From Rhodospirillales bacterium (GTDB lineage Bacteria > Pseudomonadota > Alphaproteobacteria > Reyranellales > Reyranellaceae): a stretch of DNA of 42,303 nt. The stretch lies in the NCBI GenBank assembly GCA_009377525.1, contig WHTW01000056.1:1-42303 (forward strand). The letters are read 5' to 3'. Made by a program: the position numbers and the translations under genes. Below, one piece after another: positions 1 to 7,787 of this stretch; the first letter of the stretch is position 1; every line of letters starts with the position of its first letter. A model generated the notes under the pieces. It saw nothing but the letters and a program-made list of their open reading frames with translations. It was not told the DNA's origin and did not search any database.

Positions 1-2
1 AA

Positions 3-77
3 CGTATGGTTGCCGATCTGCGCGTGAATGCCGGCCGCCGCAGCGCGCCGGCGGACCTTCGTGTGGCCCGGCCATGA
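3..77 (+). CDS. C-terminal tail of a gene entering from the left (partial)
   Basis: An open frame enters the window and ends at a TGA that overlaps the ATG of the next gene in an ATGA arrangement. Only about 24 residues are visible and they are rich in Arg and Ala, so no family can be named. The stop-start overlap is the only support for its being coding, and it suggests translational coupling to the next small gene. Confidence 0.35.
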   Translation, partial: RMVADLRVNAGRRSAPADLRVARP

Positions 78-280
78 GCGCCCCCGACGACACGCTCACC
101 GTTGAGCACCGGATCGCCCGGATCAGGGCGATCTTGATGGCGCTGCCGTGCATCGCCGACAAGGGCGGCGATGGATTTGACGTCGGAGCCACCTGCGAAC
201 ACCTTGAGATGATGGCGCAAGAAGAGATGGGCAAGGTTGTGGCGGCGCTCGGCAAGGAAGTGCTGGACAAAGACTGCTGA
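74..280 (+). CDS. Small hypothetical protein (68 aa)
   Basis: A short acidic protein with no recognised domain. It begins with ATG overlapping the stop of the upstream frame. The sequence looks helical, with a hydrophobic stretch (ILMALPCIAD) near residue 20 and a Glu/Met-rich segment (EHLEMMAQEEMGK) near residues 43-55. There is no signal peptide and no obvious metal motif, although two Cys lie in the middle and one ends the protein. Codon use matches the neighbours. Function unknown. Confidence 0.55.
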   Translation: MSAPDDTLTVEHRIARIRAILMALPCIADKGGDGFDVGATCEHLEMMAQEEMGKVVAALGKEVLDKDC

Positions 281-513
281 CGGCGGCGGCCGTGGCGGCG
301 AGGTGTCACCTCGGCACTGAGCGGCCTGCTTCGGCGGGCCGTTTTGTTTGGGCGTCGCGAGATACGCGGCCCCACGCCTTGCGTGACCGTCTGGTGGCCA
401 GTGTGGAGAATTTCGCGCGAACAGCGGCTCAGGCCAAGCGCCGGATGGACAGTCACTCGAATACCGTTAGCGTGACCACCGCGCACTCTCGCGCTCACAC
501 TAGGATGCAGACC

Positions 514-714
514 ATGGCTTCAGGCACGGTAAAGTGGTTCAACTTCACGAAGGGCTTCGGCTTCATTCAACCCGATAGCGGCGGCAAGGATGTATTCGTC
601 CACATCAGCGCGGTCGAGCGCGCGGGGCTGAACGGCCTCAACGAGGGCCAGAAGATCAGCTACGAAATCCAAACCGAGCGCGGCAAAGAGGCAGCGGTAA
701 ACCTCAAGGCCTGA
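514..714 (+). CDS. cspA: Cold-shock domain protein (CspA family, 66 aa)
   Basis: A complete single-domain cold-shock protein that binds single-stranded RNA or DNA through an OB fold and acts as an RNA chaperone. Both RNP motifs are present: KGFGFIQP (RNP1, residues 13-20) and VFVHIS (RNP2, residues 27-32), after the usual N-terminal GTVKWFN. The length matches the family. The open frame extends farther upstream, but the ATG at 514 is chosen because homology starts exactly there. A strong terminator follows, so it is probably a monocistronic transcript. The name follows the family; several csp paralogues are normal in alphaproteobacteria. Confidence 0.95.
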   Translation: MASGTVKWFNFTKGFGFIQPDSGGKDVFVHISAVERAGLNGLNEGQKISYEIQTERGKEAAVNLKA

Positions 715-736
715 GGCTTGGAGCATTGTCATGGAG

Positions 737-765
737 CGGCGGCTTCGGCCGCCGTTTCCTTTTTA
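737..765 (+). terminator. Rho-independent terminator of the cold-shock gene
   Basis: A perfect seven-base-pair stem (CGGCGGC with GCCGCCG) closes on a UUCG tetraloop and is followed by TTTCCTTTTT. It lies 23 nt after the cold-shock stop codon. Stem, stable loop and T tract make a textbook intrinsic terminator. Confidence 0.9.
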
Positions 766-861
766 TAGGTGTTCGCAAGCCGCGGCCGGCTTTGGCAGCG
801 CTGGCCAGGGCGTAGGGGCGCGGCGCCGCGGACGGGCGGCGGCGGCACGCAACCCCCAGAA

Positions 862-1146
862 ATGCAGGAAGCGCCGCCCGGCTTGGGGCACGGGCGGCGC
901 TATGCTTCTCACACGGCAATCGCTTCCCACGGCAATCGCCGTCTCTTGGGGGAGATCGATGACTGGCGGCAGACTCACACACTCACGCACGGCAGCGTCG
1001 GCCTCGCCGTCCTGGCCGATCGCGTCGCAGAGCTGGCGCCGGTCCTGAGGGACCACGTTAGGACCATGGCCGACCTGAGCCCGACATTGCGCGCCGCGCT
1101 GCGCGGGCTCGAGACGCGGCAGGGCAGGAAAGGCGGTGCATCATGA
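862..1146 (+). CDS. Hypothetical protein coupled to the next gene
   Basis: The frame is open from 769. The ATG at 862 is a compromise start, because no in-frame ATG has a good ribosome-binding site. The C-terminal half (from about nucleotide 940) looks like a real amphipathic helical protein with many Leu, Ala and Arg residues. The stop TGA overlaps the following ATG (ATGA at 1143-1146), which supports the frame. A competing short ORF from the ATG at 958 has a better Shine-Dalgarno (GGGGGAG) but poorer composition. No domain is recognised. Confidence 0.4.
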   Translation: MQEAPPGLGHGRRYASHTAIASHGNRRLLGEIDDWRQTHTLTHGSVGLAVLADRVAELAPVLRDHVRTMADLSPTLRAALRGLETRQGRKGGAS

Positions 1147-2087
1147 CGGACCACAGCCTGAGCATCCAGAAGCAGCGGGCTAGTGACGCGCCCCCTGTCT
1201 CCGCTTCCTGCGTCACGAGAGGAGAAACCATGCCTGACGGTTCAAACTTCATCCAGTCCGTCGACGCTTCGTCCTCGGCGGTCTCCGAGCACTCGTTGCG
1301 TCCCAAGCCCCCGTGCGAACTGGTCGAGTACAGCGCAAGCTTATTCGATACGTCGTTGGACGACACCGACCGCAAGGCGCCGTGGCGGGACGGCGTCGGC
1401 CACACAGGGTCGTCGCCGGAACTGCAGCGACTGTATGACCTACTGCCTCGCGTCGTCGCCATCCTCGGGAAGCGCGACGCCGCCAATCGCGTGCGCCGCA
1501 TGATCGAGGCTATGGGCCTGTCGCTCCCACGGCTGGAGCGTCTGCGCTCCTGCTTGAGCTCGGCGCCACGTTGGCCCGGCAAGACGGAGGATCACGAGCG
1601 GAAGGCTTACAAGCTGATCCAGCAGGCCAGCTCTGAAATGCTGCTCAGCGTGAAGCCGGGCAACACATCCGACCTGCTCTACCTGATCCGGCTTGCGGCG
1701 TCGACCGACCTGCCGAAGGCGCGGCGGCGGGCGCTGCTGGCGACGTGCACGCGCGGCCTGCGAAGGGCCATGGCGAATAAGCCGATCGACGGCAGGCCGC
1801 TTGGCGTCCTTGAAATAGTGAGCAACCATATGGCGCCCCACTATCCGGCAGGAAGTAAGGTCGTGGTGTCGCACGTTAAGCGCACGTGCGACGTCGTCAT
1901 CGGCCGCGACTACGGCTTTGTAGGGCGCAAGCATTACAGCTACGAGCCGCTGACGCTCGCTCGCCTGACGGGCGCAACGCGCAGAGCGTGGCTTGTCGAA
2001 TTCCTGTCAGAGCCCGGCAAAATCACCTCGCTGCCGCGCTATGTGTGGCGCCCGGCCTATGCGGTCGAGCGCGGGATGCACGGCTGA
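1143..2087 (+). CDS. Hypothetical basic protein (314 aa)
   Basis: No family is recognised. The first 100 residues are Ser/Asp-rich and probably disordered; the rest is Arg/Leu-rich and helical, ending in a Tyr/Trp-containing segment (LPRYVWRPAYAVERG). The start at 1143 overlaps the preceding stop. An alternative start at 1230 has a good ribosome-binding site (GAGGAGA) and would give 285 residues. It lies 9 bp before an HNH endonuclease gene on the same strand, so the two may be co-transcribed, as in phage or plasmid cargo; that link is inference. Confidence 0.6.
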   Translation: MTDHSLSIQKQRASDAPPVSASCVTRGETMPDGSNFIQSVDASSSAVSEHSLRPKPPCELVEYSASLFDTSLDDTDRKAPWRDGVGHTGSSPELQRLYDLLPRVVAILGKRDAANRVRRMIEAMGLSLPRLERLRSCLSSAPRWPGKTEDHERKAYKLIQQASSEMLLSVKPGNTSDLLYLIRLAASTDLPKARRRALLATCTRGLRRAMANKPIDGRPLGVLEIVSNHMAPHYPAGSKVVVSHVKRTCDVVIGRDYGFVGRKHYSYEPLTLARLTGATRRAWLVEFLSEPGKITSLPRYVWRPAYAVERGMHG

Positions 2088-2096
2088 CAACCGCCC

Positions 2097-2405
2097 ATGT
2101 CTCACGCACCGCGCCGCGCGGTGCTAGTGGCCGCCTTCGGCTCGCCCTGCCCCTACTGTGGCGAGCCGATGGTAGGCCCCGACCGCTGGCCGACTCGCGA
2201 CCACATCAAGCCTAGGCGATTCGGCTGCACGCTGGATGACGCCAGCAACCGGGCCGTGGTTTGCGAGCCGTGCAACAACGACAAGGGCTCGCTCACTCTA
2301 CGTCGATTCAGGAACCGCCTACGCCGCGTTGGCGATGCGCGCGCCAATCGAGTGCACGCCTTCCGAGAGTGGCACAAGCAACGGCTAGTCAGCCCCATGA
2401 GCTAG
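2097..2405 (+). CDS. HNH endonuclease (102 aa)
   Basis: A compact HNH nuclease. It shows the zinc-binding pair CPYC near residues 19-22, the catalytic H in the segment RDHIKP near residues 36-41, the central Asn (DDASNRAVVC), and a second Cys pair in CEPCNNDKG near residues 59-67. This is the standard treble-clef beta-beta-alpha-Me arrangement used to nick or cut DNA with one metal ion. The C-terminal tail is Arg-rich and could contact DNA. Stand-alone proteins of this size are common in phages, plasmids and defence islands, so the role here is not fixed. Confidence 0.85.
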   Translation: MSHAPRRAVLVAAFGSPCPYCGEPMVGPDRWPTRDHIKPRRFGCTLDDASNRAVVCEPCNNDKGSLTLRRFRNRLRRVGDARANRVHAFREWHKQRLVSPMS

Positions 2406-2469
2406 GCCGACAATGTCCCGGCCGGCAACACCAGCGGCCGCGCTACTTCATGTCCTAGTGGGACGACTC

Positions 2470-2832
2470 CTATTGCTGATAGCAACTCCCGAAGGAGACC
2501 AAGACCACGCTCGTCAGCGTCGCGACTTCCGAAAATGAACGCCAGTCACTGGACAGCTTGGCCAGCATCCCCCGGTCTGGCAGGGCAACGTTGATGAAGG
2601 CGCCTGACGTTGCGAATTGCGCGGGATATGTATTGCATCCCTTCGCGTCGCATCGTGCGATTGTCCGCTTGCCGAGGTCGACAACATTCCAAATGGTCGG
2701 CCTTACTGTAGTGCACCCACCATCGGCGGTGCATTGGTACTTTGAATTGATATCGCAGCGAAGGACTTGCGCCTGTGTACTAGTCCAGGCTAGCGCGCTC
2801 AGTAGCGTAACGACCAAAGCCAACGCTTTCAT
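2470..2832 (-). CDS. Secreted cysteine-containing hypothetical protein (120 aa)
   Basis: The start is placed at the Met that opens a clear Sec signal peptide (MKALALVVTLLSALAWTSTQAQ), with cleavage likely after AQA or AQ near residue 22. The mature part has about six Cys, which fits periplasmic disulfides, and no membrane segment. No family is recognised. It is transcribed divergently from the next secreted small protein (start at 2965), leaving a 132-bp region for both promoters. Confidence 0.65.
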   Translation of the reverse strand: MKALALVVTLLSALAWTSTQAQVLRCDINSKYQCTADGGCTTVRPTIWNVVDLGKRTIARCDAKGCNTYPAQFATSGAFINVALPDRGMLAKLSSDWRSFSEVATLTSVVLVSFGSCYQQ

Positions 2833-2964
2833 GGCTTCCCCAACGGTCTGTGCGCCGAGCAACTTAGCAGCCGTTTAATGTGCGGCGCAACCTTACCGCG
2901 TCTTGTTGGTGTCCATGGACGGCTCGAGGTTGTACACTTCGTCCACCCATTGGGGAGTGCTCGG

Positions 2965-3288
2965 ATGTGGCGATGGCTGCTCGTAGCAATTGTCATCGGC
3001 GTCTGGTTCGGATTTGGTAACCCGAAGAACATAGTGGCGGGTTGCATTTGGGGTTCCGGCCCGGCGCCTTGGGAAGTCGTGGACGCCTTCTACTATCCGG
3101 ATCGGCGCAATCTATCGCGGCACCAAAGCGCCATGAATGTCGGTGGATTGAACGAATGCCGTGCGTGGGTTAGCAGAGTGGCATCTCATCACGGAGATCC
3201 GCGCTTGACGCGCGGCGACTATGAGTGTGCTTTTGGCTATATCGAGAAATTGGGCGACGTAACCGTGTACCGGCAAACAGTGCGGTGA
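2965..3288 (+). CDS. Small secreted or membrane-anchored protein (107 aa)
   Basis: The frame is open from 2878, but the ATG at 2965 is preferred: it is preceded by GGGGAG and opens a hydrophobic N-terminal helix (WRWLLVAIVIGVWFGFG). The mature region has Cys residues and a Tyr-rich end (CAFGYIEKLGDVTVYRQ). No domain is recognised. It sits 5 bp before the start of the secreted nuclease gene on the same strand, so co-expression is likely. Confidence 0.6.
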   Translation: MWRWLLVAIVIGVWFGFGNPKNIVAGCIWGSGPAPWEVVDAFYYPDRRNLSRHQSAMNVGGLNECRAWVSRVASHHGDPRLTRGDYECAFGYIEKLGDVTVYRQTVR

Positions 3289-3293
3289 GAAAC

Positions 3294-3761
3294 ATGGGGC
3301 CCTGCTGGCCGACAATGGCTGCGGTCTTAATTGCGACGATGACCGCATACCCTGCCGCAACTTCAGCGCAGAATGTGACCGACGGCGACACGCTCAAGCA
3401 GGGCGGCGTCATTTATCGGCTATGGGGCATCGACGCTCCCGAGGCCAAGCAGGTTTGCCCCGATGGCTGGCCGGCGGGCAGTCTCGCAACGACCAGGTTG
3501 AAAGCGCTGACTGCAGGTCGGTCGATCGTCTGCCAGGAGAAGGACCGCGACCGCTACGGCCGCATCGTCGCCATTTGCCGGGCGTCGGGTGAGGATCTGG
3601 GCGCCATCATGGTTCGTGAGGGGCTGGCCTGGGCGTTCGTGCGGTACAGTCGCGACTATGTGGGCGAGTACGCGAAGGCCGCCGCCGAGCGCCGTGGTGT
3701 GCATGCGCACGGCTGCGTGCCGGCATGGGAGTGGCGGGCGCGACAGCGCCACCGGGAGTGA
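3294..3761 (+). CDS. Secreted thermonuclease-like protein (SNase/TNase domain, 155 aa)
   Basis: A staphylococcal-nuclease-like protein that would cleave DNA or RNA outside the cytoplasm. A signal peptide spans about residues 1-25 (ending ATSAQ). The SNase core then follows with VTDGDTL, YRLWGIDAPE (supplying one catalytic Arg, a Glu and Asp ligands for calcium) and DRYGR (second catalytic Arg region). Length is typical for the single-domain secreted form. The start at 3294 is chosen because it opens the signal sequence. The family is often plasmid-borne in alphaproteobacteria. Confidence 0.85.
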   Translation: MGPCWPTMAAVLIATMTAYPAATSAQNVTDGDTLKQGGVIYRLWGIDAPEAKQVCPDGWPAGSLATTRLKALTAGRSIVCQEKDRDRYGRIVAICRASGEDLGAIMVREGLAWAFVRYSRDYVGEYAKAAAERRGVHAHGCVPAWEWRARQRHRE

Positions 3762-3926
3762 TGGCGAGGCTACGGGCTCGCGTCGGCATGGAACCAATGC
3801 GACGCGCAGGCATCACGGGTGACGCCGCACATGTTCCGCCATGCCTTGGGCGAGGAGGTAGCCGGCGAAGAGGGCGATGTGGGTAAGCCGGACTTTGAAG
3901 ATGTCGCTCGAACAGGGGCTCTCTAG
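3762..3926 (+). pseudogene. Possible relic of a tyrosine recombinase C-terminal region
   Basis: Directly after the nuclease gene an open frame without a start codon reads VTPHMFRHALG near 3819-3851. This matches the HxxRH box II signature of tyrosine recombinases (HMFRH). It then continues for about 25 residues to a TAG with no nucleophile-tyrosine motif. The match is short, so this is a tentative remnant of an integrase. Confidence 0.3.
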
Positions 3927-3959
3927 AGTAGGCGGCGGGAGAGAGAGGTACCGACTGGA

Positions 3960-4181
3960 ATGTTGAAGACGGCAAAGTTTTGGCGAGCGTTCACGGCGGC
4001 CACCCGGGCCCAAGCGGAAAAGGCAGCGGCCTCCTGGTGGGCCGAACAGAGCGGGTTCGACAAGATCAGCGGCTGGACGCTGCCGGTCCCCGACTCAGCC
4101 CCGGGCGGCGCGCAGCACTGGACGGTGACGATCATTTACCGGCCGTCTGGTCCAGAACCGCGGCAGACGACCATTCACTGA
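3960..4181 (+). CDS. Small hypothetical protein (73 aa)
   Basis: An open frame with an Ala/Trp-rich helical N-terminal half (FWRAFTAATRAQAEKAAASWW) and a beta-like C-terminal half (HWTVTIIYRPSG). There is no signal peptide and no known motif. It ends just before a bidirectional terminator-like hairpin. Composition looks like a real protein, but no family can be named. Confidence 0.5.
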   Translation: MLKTAKFWRAFTAATRAQAEKAAASWWAEQSGFDKISGWTLPVPDSAPGGAQHWTVTIIYRPSGPEPRQTTIH

Positions 4182-4202
4182 CCCGATTCACGGGCAGCAA
4201 AA

Positions 4203-4241
4203 GGGCGCCGCGCGCCGGTCTGGCCGCGCGACGCCCGTTCT
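4203..4241. terminator. Bidirectional terminator between convergent genes
   Basis: A twelve-base-pair GC-rich stem with one mismatch (GGGCGCCGCGCG with CGCGCGACGCCC), a ten-base loop and flanking AAAA and GTTCTT. It lies between the convergent 73-aa gene and the PRC-barrel gene and could end both transcripts. Confidence 0.65.
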
Positions 4242-4275
4242 TGCGGGATGGCCCAATTCCTGGTCGGACCTCGCC

Positions 4276-4644
4276 TTACCAGAAGCTCGGCGCGCCGTAG
4301 TACTTATCGACCTGGCGGCCGTAGTCCGGAGTCCAGCGGAAGTCCTCGTTCATGCCGTAGGTCGGCGCGTTCTCGAGCATCGCCTTGTCGAGATTGACGA
4401 CGTAGCCGCCCTTGCTTTCGTCGTACGTCAGCGTCGACCAGGGCAAGGGATGGTACTTTTCGCCGATGCCGAGAAAGCCGCCGAACGACATGAGGGCGTA
4501 GATCGCCTTGCCGCTCACCTTGTCGATCATGATGTCGTCGACCGTGCCGAGCTTCTCGCCCTGCATGTTGTAGACGTCGGTTCCTTCGACCTTTTCCGCC
4601 GCGATCAGGCTGCCGGACGTGATCTTGGTTTCTTCGCTGGCCAT
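4276..4644 (-). CDS. PRC-barrel domain protein (122 aa)
   Basis: A single PRC-barrel domain covers most of the protein: the segment LGTVDDIMIDKVSGKAIYAL (about residues 32-51), followed by FGGFLGIGEKYHPLPW, is the family signature. These small beta-barrels occur in photosynthetic reaction centre H subunit, RimM and many stand-alone alphaproteobacterial proteins thought to respond to stress. The ATG at 4644 is chosen over the longer frame because it has a GGAGG ribosome-binding site and because homology starts there. Cytoplasmic, no signal peptide. Confidence 0.85.
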   Translation of the reverse strand: MASEETKITSGSLIAAEKVEGTDVYNMQGEKLGTVDDIMIDKVSGKAIYALMSFGGFLGIGEKYHPLPWSTLTYDESKGGYVVNLDKAMLENAPTYGMNEDFRWTPDYGRQVDKYYGAPSFW

Positions 4645-4889
4645 GCGTGCCTCCGTTGGTGTGATGGTGCATCGGGTGCAGAAGCTGCCCCTGGCCAAGG
4701 AACGGCGCGTCTTCGCCAACGTTCCACTGCCGCTCCCGGAACTTTATGTGACGGCGGAGGCGGCCACCAGCGTATTGCCGGTGCTGCCACGGGGGGTGCC
4801 GGCGAACGGCGTTCGCCTGGTAGACAAGCCCCACGCCTGTTTGTCACCGGTGCTTGTCACTCCGTTCCCGTTCCCGTTCCCGTCACGGC

Positions 4890-5177
4890 ATGCATGCACT
4901 GCTGCGCGCCCGCATGCCGCACGGTTTCCTGTCAGTGCAGGCCGATGATTTGGGAACAGGCGACGTCGGCCGCCACGGCCTTGAGCTGCACGTCTACTGC
5001 CCGCGCTGTTACGGCGAGCGCATCGTGCCGACCGATGATCCTCGCTGGCGTGATCGGCTCTTTGCTACAGCGCGTTTTCGCTGCACCGGTCAACGCCATA
5101 CAGGCCAACCGTGTGCGGGGCGAGGCGTGCCGAAGATTCGGCCACATGATCTTTCTGCCGGTCGGCGGCCCCGGTAA
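4890..5177 (+). CDS. Small zinc-ribbon-like protein (95 aa)
   Basis: No named family is certain. The middle reads ELHVYCPRCYGERIVP, then RDRLFATARFRCTG and HTGQPC. One CxxC knuckle and two later Cys, one followed by a His, would make a four-ligand zinc site. The start is uncertain: ATG at 4890 or 4914 would fit, and neither has a strong ribosome-binding site. It partly overlaps a second Cys-pair frame that starts in another phase at 5150, which suggests a decayed tandem of two related genes. Confidence 0.5.
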   Translation: MHALLRARMPHGFLSVQADDLGTGDVGRHGLELHVYCPRCYGERIVPTDDPRWRDRLFATARFRCTGQRHTGQPCAGRGVPKIRPHDLSAGRRPR

Positions 5178-5428
5178 CGCTCGCGTTCCTGTGGTGCCCA
5201 CGTTGCATTTGGGAGATCGACAAAGCCCAGCTCGACAAGCCGCCAGGGTCCGGTAATGCCCAGCACTACCGCTGCCCTGGCTGCGGTGGTCGCGTCGAAT
5301 GGCACATACATGGGCCGACTTGGCGGCCGATCGGCAGCCACAGTAGGTACGCACCCAGCGATAGAAGCCCTGAGCCGCCGCGCCAAAGCCACACCTGGCG
5401 GGCTCGAAGGACGGACGCCGAGCAGTGA
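5150..5428 (+). pseudogene. Start-less zinc-ribbon reading frame
   Basis: In a frame one step away from the preceding gene, an uninterrupted 92-codon stretch reads WCPRCIWEIDKAQ followed about 20 residues later by HYRCPGCGGRVEW. Two CxxC knuckles at this spacing are a classic zinc ribbon. No ATG, GTG or TTG precedes the first knuckle after the upstream stop at 5147, so it is a gene that lost its start or one joined to its neighbour by frameshift. The CDS would end at the TGA at 5426. Confidence 0.4.
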
Positions 5429-5624
5429 ATGCCCGACCTGGACAGTGGATTGGTCTGGTCTGATCCCTGGGAGGCGCGTGATTTCGATTTCGCTATTCCG
5501 TCATTCCGCCGAAATTTTTGACTTTCATAGACAACGTTTCGGCCGCCTCCGCTGTTTGTGCAGCAAACCTCACGGTCCATACAAACCGCGGTTCCTTGAC
5601 GGCGTACTTCGGAGGCACACACAG

Positions 5625-6737
5625 GTGAGCACTCAATTCGCGACTGGCGTTCATCAGCCAGAGCTGCCAGGCCGCCGTTCGTTATCCAATCGCGTGTTGC
5701 GCACTATCTTAGTCGGCCTGCCGCTCACTGCTCTTAGCCTCTGCCTGGGTGTAGCGGCCGATGCGAACCCGATCATCCCACCCTCCGCTGATAACCCGGC
5801 GCGTGCCGCAGTGAGCCTGGACGGCTGGGCGATAGATGAGTGTCAAGGCAACAGCGGTGGCGGCAACAGCGGTGGTGGTGGTGGCAACAGCGGTGGTGGT
5901 GGCGGCAACAGCGGTGGTGGTGGTGGCGGCAACAGCGGTGGTGGTGCAGGTGCTGGAGGTGGTGGTGCAGGTGCTGGAGGTGGTGGTGCAGGTGCTGGAG
6001 GTGGTGGTGCAGGTGCTGGAGGTGGTGGTGCTGGAGCTGGTGGTGCGGGCGCCGGAGGTGGCGGTGCAGGAGCCGGTGGTGGCGCTGCAGGCGGTGGCGC
6101 AAGTGGCGGAGGCGCCAGTGCGGGCGGAGCCGGTGGTGGCGGTGCAGGCGGCGGCGCAAGTGGCGGAGCCGCCAGTGCGGGCGGAGCCGGTGGTGGCGGT
6201 GCAGGCGGTGGCGCAAGTGGCGGAGCCGCCAGTGCGGGTGGAGCCGGTGGTGGCGGTGCAGGCGGCGGCGGAAATGGAGCAGCCGCCGGTGCCGGCGAAA
6301 CCGGCGCGGGTGGCGCGGCCAGTGCAGGGGCGACCGGCGTGGGCGGCGGCGCAAGTGGAGCCGCTGCGGCCAGCGTGGGCAGTGGCGCAACGGATGCCGG
6401 TGTCGGTGGAAGCAGCGGTGGAAGTGGCACCGTTGGCAGCGTTGGCGCGCCGAGTTCGGTCGGTCCCCTTGCCGGCCCTCCCAGCCTCGGCATTGCCACT
6501 GGCAGTGGCGCACCCAGTGCGGCGGCGAATGGCGCGGCCTCGGGTGCGTCAGGGTCAGGATCAGCGGGCGATGGGGGCTGGTCGTGGGGCGGCTTCGTAG
6601 CGGCCTCCGCCCGTGAGAACATGCCCCGCGCCTATCAGCTGCGTGCCGTGTACTTCCGGCGCGATGCCCTCAAGAGCACCGCAGACTGCCTGACGGCCGC
6701 CCACGGCCAGGGTCTGCCGCTCGAAGTCTGCCAATGA
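5625..6737 (+). CDS. Secreted glycine-repeat protein (370 aa)
   Basis: The start is the GTG at 5625, with GGAGG 10 nt upstream; the frame is open farther but lacks support. Residues 20-50 carry a hydrophobic signal segment (ILVGLPLTALSLCLGVAADA). Next comes an Asn-Ser-Gly region, four copies of a 7-residue Gly/Ala repeat, three copies of a 19-residue Gly/Ala/Ser repeat, and a Gly/Ala/Ser tail. The last 55 residues are not repetitive and have two Cys (STADCLTAAHGQG and EVCQ), so they form a possible anchor or recognition domain. Its TGA overlaps the ATG of the TonB-like gene, so the two proteins are translationally coupled. It is probably cell-surface or exported; function unknown. Confidence 0.7.
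   Translation: MSTQFATGVHQPELPGRRSLSNRVLRTILVGLPLTALSLCLGVAADANPIIPPSADNPARAAVSLDGWAIDECQGNSGGGNSGGGGGNSGGGGGNSGGGGGGNSGGGAGAGGGGAGAGGGGAGAGGGGAGAGGGGAGAGGAGAGGGGAGAGGGAAGGGASGGGASAGGAGGGGAGGGASGGAASAGGAGGGGAGGGASGGAASAGGAGGGGAGGGGNGAAAGAGETGAGGAASAGATGVGGGASGAAAASVGSGATDAGVGGSSGGSGTVGSVGAPSSVGPLAGPPSLGIATGSGAPSAAANGAASGASGSGSAGDGGWSWGGFVAASARENMPRAYQLRAVYFRRDALKSTADCLTAAHGQGLPLEVCQ
5946..6029 (+). repeat. 21-bp tandem repeat, four copies
   Basis: Four perfect head-to-tail copies of a 21-bp unit (gcaggtgctggaggtggtggt type) encode seven-residue Gly/Ala repeats. Identity between copies suggests recent slippage or expansion, so copy number probably varies between strains. Confidence 0.85.
6090..6260 (+). 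repeat. 57-bp tandem repeat, three copies
   Basis: Three head-to-tail copies of a 57-bp unit at 6090-6146, 6147-6203 and 6204-6260 encode a 19-residue unit of the form GGGASGG..ASAGGAGGGGA. Only a few bases differ between copies. The array keeps the reading frame. Confidence 0.85.
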
Positions 6738-7432
6738 TCGACCAATCGGACGACGTCACCACCTGGCGTTTCCACCGCATGTCGGTGCTGGCCGTGGTCG
6801 GCTCCGCGCTGCTGCACGCGACGGCGCTGGCAGCCCTGCTGCCCGAGACGCTGCCGCGCGAGGAGCGGCTGAGCGAACAGACGGTCGAGCTCACGCTTGA
6901 GCGGCCGACGGCGCCGTTTGAGGCACCGGCCGTGCCAGCGGCGGAGCAGGCGGCGCGAAGGCTGCCATCGGGAGCATCTGCCCTCGCGCCAGCAGCCCCG
7001 GCGCCCAGCCCCTCGGAGGCCGCGTCGGCGCCGCTGCCAAGGCCGGCCGAGCCGCACATCAACCTCACAGTGCCGTCCGCCGAACCGCCGCCGACGCTGA
7101 CGGAGCGCGACTTCGGCAACAGCGCCACGCCACCGGGACCGCTCCCCGCCCTCGAGACGATGCTTCCTGCCGTCGACGCGCCGCCGATGGTCACCGGCCG
7201 GGACGTTGCACGCACCGCGCCGAGCATGCTCGCCAAATCGGCCATCCTGCAAGACCGACCACAGGCGCCACCGCCGCAGCAGGTCGTGCGGCAGGGCGCG
7301 CCCAAGCGTGCGTCACAGCAGAACGACGCCAGTCAGGCAGGCGGGGCCTCACCCGGGATAGCCTCTCCGGTGACGCGGGACGCAACCAGCTACAGCGCCG
7401 CCGTTCCATGGCTTTCGACTGTGGCGCTCTAA
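6734..7432 (+). CDS. TonB-like membrane protein with proline-rich arm (232 aa), lacking the TonB C-terminal domain
   Basis: The ATG overlaps the stop of the glycine-repeat gene. After a short cytoplasmic start, residues 16-37 form one membrane helix (MSVLAVVGSALLHATALAALL). A Pro/Ala/Glu-rich periplasm-spanning arm of about 150 residues follows. This is the TonB/TolA layout. The globular TonB C-terminal domain is absent: the frame stops just after SYSAAVPWLSTVAL, which resembles its first helix. Either the gene is truncated or it is a short accessory variant. Coupling to a secreted Gly-rich protein suggests an envelope system; that role is inference. Confidence 0.6.
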   Translation: MIDQSDDVTTWRFHRMSVLAVVGSALLHATALAALLPETLPREERLSEQTVELTLERPTAPFEAPAVPAAEQAARRLPSGASALAPAAPAPSPSEAASAPLPRPAEPHINLTVPSAEPPPTLTERDFGNSATPPGPLPALETMLPAVDAPPMVTGRDVARTAPSMLAKSAILQDRPQAPPPQQVVRQGAPKRASQQNDASQAGGASPGIASPVTRDATSYSAAVPWLSTVAL

Positions 7433-7787
7433 GCCCCCCAGCTGTTACCCTGACGTAGGCACGGCTTGAGGCCGACTTGACGCCACCAGGATCGAATCAA
7501 CGCCGGGCTGGCGATCGTCGGCAGCCTCAACCGCAACTGGCGCTCGACTACACTGCTTGGGGCGACCTATCGCCGCCTACGTCCGGCTTAGGGGCTCGTT
7601 CTAAAATTCGGCTTGCTTCCGAGCCTTGCACTGTCTCCGGGTCGGCAGTGTAATTTTTGTTCGGTATTGAGTGGCTGCGGGTCCGCGCCTTGAACTAACG
7701 CTGCGGCTCGTAGCAGCAAGTAAAGCTGGTTGCGCTCCCTGGATTTGAACCTACGCCACAGCTCCCCATCGCTTGTTGTGATGCTCG
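7433..7787. other. Intergenic stretch without a convincing gene
   Basis: No frame longer than about 50 codons has protein-like composition here. A short frame ending near 7590 (reading GSLNRNWRSTTLLGATYRR) could be a relic of the outer-membrane partner of the upstream TonB-like gene. A T-arm-like string at 7740-7752 on the minus strand does not fold into a tRNA. Confidence 0.4.

Noticed and set aside
5946..6260. A CRISPR array
   Set aside because: The repeats are contiguous in-frame coding repeats without unique spacers.
5843..6622. Long minus-strand proline-rich frame (about 259 codons) and two plus-strand frames rich in Val/Ala and Trp/Arg
   Set aside because: These are shadows of the GC-rich glycine repeat; all frames of such repeats stay open. 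Only the Gly frame has a ribosome-binding site, a signal segment and a nonrepetitive end.
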